The position numbers and the translations under genes were made by a program. Shown here piece after piece: positions 5,733 to 7,564 of a DNA stretch of 7,564 nucleotides. This DNA is from JAVBUZ01 sp031554725 (lineage in GTDB: Bacteria > Bacillota > Clostridia > Lachnospirales > Lachnospiraceae). Under the pieces are notes generated by a model, which was given only the letters and a program-made list of their open reading frames with translations, ran no database searches and was not told the DNA's origin. The DNA is taken from NCBI GenBank assembly GCA_031554725.1, contig JAVBUZ010000131.1, forward strand, positions 1 to 7,564, written 5' to 3'. The stretch's first letter is position 1, and every line of letters begins with the position of its first letter.

Positions 5733-5843
5733 GCGTCCAAATACCTCCTCTCGCAGATTCCCCGAAAGGTTTCTATCAAAACAGAGCTTGTACTCTCTGA
5801 TGGAGGATGACCGTCCTACCGTACTAAGTAGCACCTATATTTA

Positions 5844-5872
5844 TTTATGCACACCACGCATTTCAAAGTCAA
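5844..5872 (-). promoter_or_regulatory. Probable promoter of the toxin-like gene
   Basis: On the minus strand TTGACT (5872-5867), a 17-bp spacer and CATAAA (5849-5844) give five and four matches to the sigma-A consensus. A nearby TTGAAA with TAAATA is a weaker alternative. The transcript would start near 5837 and run about 250 nt to the shared terminator. It is weaker than the small RNA promoter, as expected when antitoxin must exceed toxin. Confidence 0.5.
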
Positions 5873-5890
5873 ATAATATTATAAATAAAT

Positions 5891-5920
5891 GCTAGCGTAA
5901 AGTTTTTGTAGGATATTAAT
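5891..5920 (+). repeat. Left terminal inverted repeat of the insertion sequence
   Basis: It begins GCTAGCGTAAAG and includes TGTAGGAT. Against the reverse complement of 7536-7564, 25 of 29 aligned positions agree with one gap, read by eye. Confidence 0.9.
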
Positions 5921-5933
5921 TGAATAAATAAAA

Positions 5934-6001
5934 AGAGAACACCACTTTGTGTTAAGATTAAGCTGCTAAGAAAAATCAAATACAAAGGATAGGTGTTCTC
6001 T
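5934..6001 (+). promoter_or_regulatory. Hairpin sequestering the transposase ribosome binding site
   Basis: AGAGAACACC (5934-5943) pairs perfectly with GGTGTTCTCT (5992-6001). A second helix, CTTTGT (5945-5950) with ACAAAG (5982-5987), continues inward. The purine-rich ribosome binding region (5984-5995) and the base next to ATG 6002 are buried in the stem. A TAAGAT at 5953-5958 in the loop could be the -10 of an internal promoter, whose transcript would lack the left arm and leave the site open. This resembles the known insertion sequence device that blocks transposase synthesis from external transcripts. Confidence 0.7.
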
Positions 6002-7465
6002 ATGATTAAAAGTATACAACAGTTTGAAGAAGTTGGGGTAAAAAAATTAGGAAAAGTTTTAGAAAGTTTTATGAAGGATCCAGAAAAGCAAGCGGAGTTC
6101 ATTTATGGTATTACAGAAAGTGTGGTTCAGCTAGGGTTGGATCTGATAACAGAGACCTTTGAAAGCATGGATGATGAGTTAAGAGCAAGTGGATATCGAA
6201 AGAAATACTGGGTTATCAGTAGATGTGATAAGACATCGTTGATTACTAGCCTGGGAACGGTTAGCTATCATAAAACGTTATTTAAGAATAAAAATACAGG
6301 AACCTGTGAATATCTCCTAGATCGAATCATGGGACTAGAAAGTCATGTAAGGATGACCGAGGATGCCGAGGCTCAGCTGTTAGAAGAGGCTGTAGACAGC
6401 AGTTACCGAAAGGGTGGCTTAAAAGTAAGCCTTTTAGATACGGTAAGCAAGCAAACAGTAAAAAATAAGATACATGATTTGAAGTTTTACCCAGATACCA
6501 AAGTAAAAAAAGTAAAGAAACAGGTGGAGTACCTTTATATTGATGCAGACGGAGACCACGTTTCCCTGCAATATTTAGAGACCAAGGGTGATATCAAAAA
6601 ACCACGAAGTAATACCAGTATGCCAAAACTTGCATATGTGTATGAGGGTGTAGAGTCAGAGGCACCTAAAGGTAAGCGACATAAACTTGTAAATCCGAAA
6701 TACTTTGGTGGTCTATATGAAGGTACAACAGGAGTCGAGCAGTTTTGGCGTGAAATATATGAGTATATACAGGCAACTTATGATGTATCAACAATAAAGC
6801 ACATTTATATTAATGGAGATGGAGCTCCTTGGATTAAAAGTGGTCGCAAATGGATTGCAGGAGCTACTTTTGTGTTAGATAAATTTCATATGCAGAAATA
6901 CATCATTACAGCCACATCACACTTATTGGATTCTGCGGAAGATGCAAGAAGTGAACTCTATCATGCTATCCACAGCAAAACCAAGCGGATGGCACAGAGG
7001 ACGTTTGAGAAGATTTTAAATGTAACGGAATCTGAAACCCAACGAAAAAAGGTGGAGTCCAGTATGAATTATATCATAGGTCATTGGGATGGAATCATGC
7101 AAGGCCTTAAGAATCAAGAAATACAGGTTGGTTGTAGCGCAGAAGGACATGTAAGTCACATTTATGCGGATAGAATGAGTTCAAGACCACTTGGGTGGAG
7201 TAAGCATGGAGTGCATCAAATGTCAAAGCTGAGAATCTATAAAGCAAACCAAGGAAATATGTTAGATTTAGTGAGAATGCAAAACCGGGAACTACCAGCG
7301 GTAGTGGGTGCAGAGGAAGGAATCTATATGAGCAGTAAGATGTTTCAAGCCGAAAGAAAAAAACTAAATGATGAACAACGCTATGTGGAGAGAATGACGC
7401 ACAGCATACCATACCCACAGGTAAAAAAGATAGCGTATTTTAAAAATCATATTTGGGGATTGTAA
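6002..7465 (+). CDS. ISLre2-family transposase (UPF0236)
   Basis: 487 residues from ATG 6002, about full length for the family, with no frameshift or internal stop. An N-terminal helical region (about 1-130) precedes the catalytic core. Acidic motifs in order are YIDADGDHV (179-187), YINGDGAPW (269-277), LDKFHMQKY (292-300) and SAEGHVSHIYADRM (379-392). D181 or D183, D273 and E381 are the likely metal-binding DDE-type residues, but the assignment is inference. A GTG at 5993 is in frame, yet it lies 3 nt after AAAGGA, while AGGTG lies 6 nt before ATG 6002, so ATG is preferred. The gene probably moves only its own element. It points away from the toxin-like gene on its left, so that gene is not in its transcript. 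Confidence 0.92.
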   Translation: MIKSIQQFEEVGVKKLGKVLESFMKDPEKQAEFIYGITESVVQLGLDLITETFESMDDELRASGYRKKYWVISRCDKTSLITSLGTVSYHKTLFKNKNTGTCEYLLDRIMGLESHVRMTEDAEAQLLEEAVDSSYRKGGLKVSLLDTVSKQTVKNKIHDLKFYPDTKVKKVKKQVEYLYIDADGDHVSLQYLETKGDIKKPRSNTSMPKLAYVYEGVESEAPKGKRHKLVNPKYFGGLYEGTTGVEQFWREIYEYIQATYDVSTIKHIYINGDGAPWIKSGRKWIAGATFVLDKFHMQKYIITATSHLLDSAEDARSELYHAIHSKTKRMAQRTFEKILNVTESETQRKKVESSMNYIIGHWDGIMQGLKNQEIQVGCSAEGHVSHIYADRMSSRPLGWSKHGVHQMSKLRIYKANQGNMLDLVRMQNRELPAVVGAEEGIYMSSKMFQAERKKLNDEQRYVERMTHSIPYPQVKKIAYFKNHIWGL

Positions 7466-7535
7466 AGAAAAGAAAAAGTAGATATAGTGTAAACAGAAAG
7501 TAAATCTGAAACACATCAAGGGACATCTCTGCCCA

Positions 7536-7564
7536 ATTAAATCCTACAGTAAGTTTACGCTATC
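7536..7564 (-). repeat. Right terminal inverted repeat of the insertion sequence
   Basis: Read inward on the minus strand it begins GATAGCGTAAAC and includes TGTAGGAT, mirroring the left repeat. The 70 bases between the transposase stop and this repeat (7466-7535) are purine-rich and contain no gene or clear terminator that I can see. Confidence 0.9.

Larger units (their letters stand above)
5891..7564 (+). mobile_element. Complete ISLre2-family insertion sequence, about 1674 bp
   Basis: Bounded by imperfect terminal inverted repeats at 5891-5920 and 7536-7564, with one intact transposase gene between. The size and single long transposase fit the ISLre2 family. The right repeat ends exactly at the last base of the window, so the target duplication cannot be checked. 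The sequence just left of the element is an AT-rich run (5873-5890). Confidence 0.9.

Noticed and set aside
5622..5834. Longer 70-residue form of the small peptide from GTG 5834
   Set aside because: It has no proper ribosome binding site, would start almost at the transcript 5' end, and its extra 34 residues are charged and unlike a coding extension. ATG 5732 has a strong GAGGAGGT site.
5869..6102. Minus-strand open frame across the left end of the insertion sequence
   Set aside because: It spans the junction, runs antisense to the transposase start and carries no recognisable domain.
1..7564. CRISPR arrays, tRNA or rRNA genes, prophage modules
   Set aside because: No regularly spaced repeats, no tRNA-like cloverleaf sequences and no phage genes were seen in any part of the window.

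Overview
The window reads as chromosomal DNA of a low-GC, spore-forming Clostridia, most likely Lachnospiraceae (inference). The evidence is the block pncA-like / ispF / T-box / cysE-cysS-mrnC-rlmB-sigH, the AT-rich base composition, the sporulation sigma factor SigH, strong AGGAGG-type ribosome binding sites and consensus sigma-A promoters.

Positions 1-5316 are housekeeping genes, all on the minus strand, so transcription runs from high to low coordinates. A nicotinamidase-type hydrolase and ispF (isoprenoid precursor synthesis) form one short operon. Its promoter overlaps a perfect 10-bp inverted repeat, and its leader is about 110 nt long and structured. A second promoter just after ispF drives a T-box leader with a Cys (UGC) specifier. 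This is followed by cysE (serine acetyltransferase), cysS (cysteinyl-tRNA synthetase), mrnC (Mini-RNase III), rlmB (23S rRNA methyltransferase) and sigH, which is cut by the left edge. The genes overlap or lie about 25 nt apart, so uncharged tRNA-Cys should control the whole cluster, including translation genes and the entry sigma factor for sporulation. This order is the Bacillus ispF-cysE-cysS-mrnC-rlmB-sigH block without gltX and without a yacP-type gene.

Positions 5502-5872 hold the most interesting locus. A 36-residue hydrophobic, basic-tailed peptide gene (minus) converges on a short promoter-driven RNA of about 95 nt (plus). They share a bidirectional terminator, have similar 5' ends with an 8-nt complementary core, and the peptide mRNA carries a possible anti-Shine-Dalgarno. 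Together these match the plan of a type I toxin-antitoxin system of the par/Fst or txpA/bsrG kind.

Positions 5891-7564 are an apparently complete ISLre2-family insertion sequence. It has imperfect terminal inverted repeats of about 29 bp, an intact transposase, and a hairpin that buries the transposase ribosome binding site. Its left end lies 18 bp upstream of the -35 of the toxin-like gene, and its right end coincides with the last base of the window.
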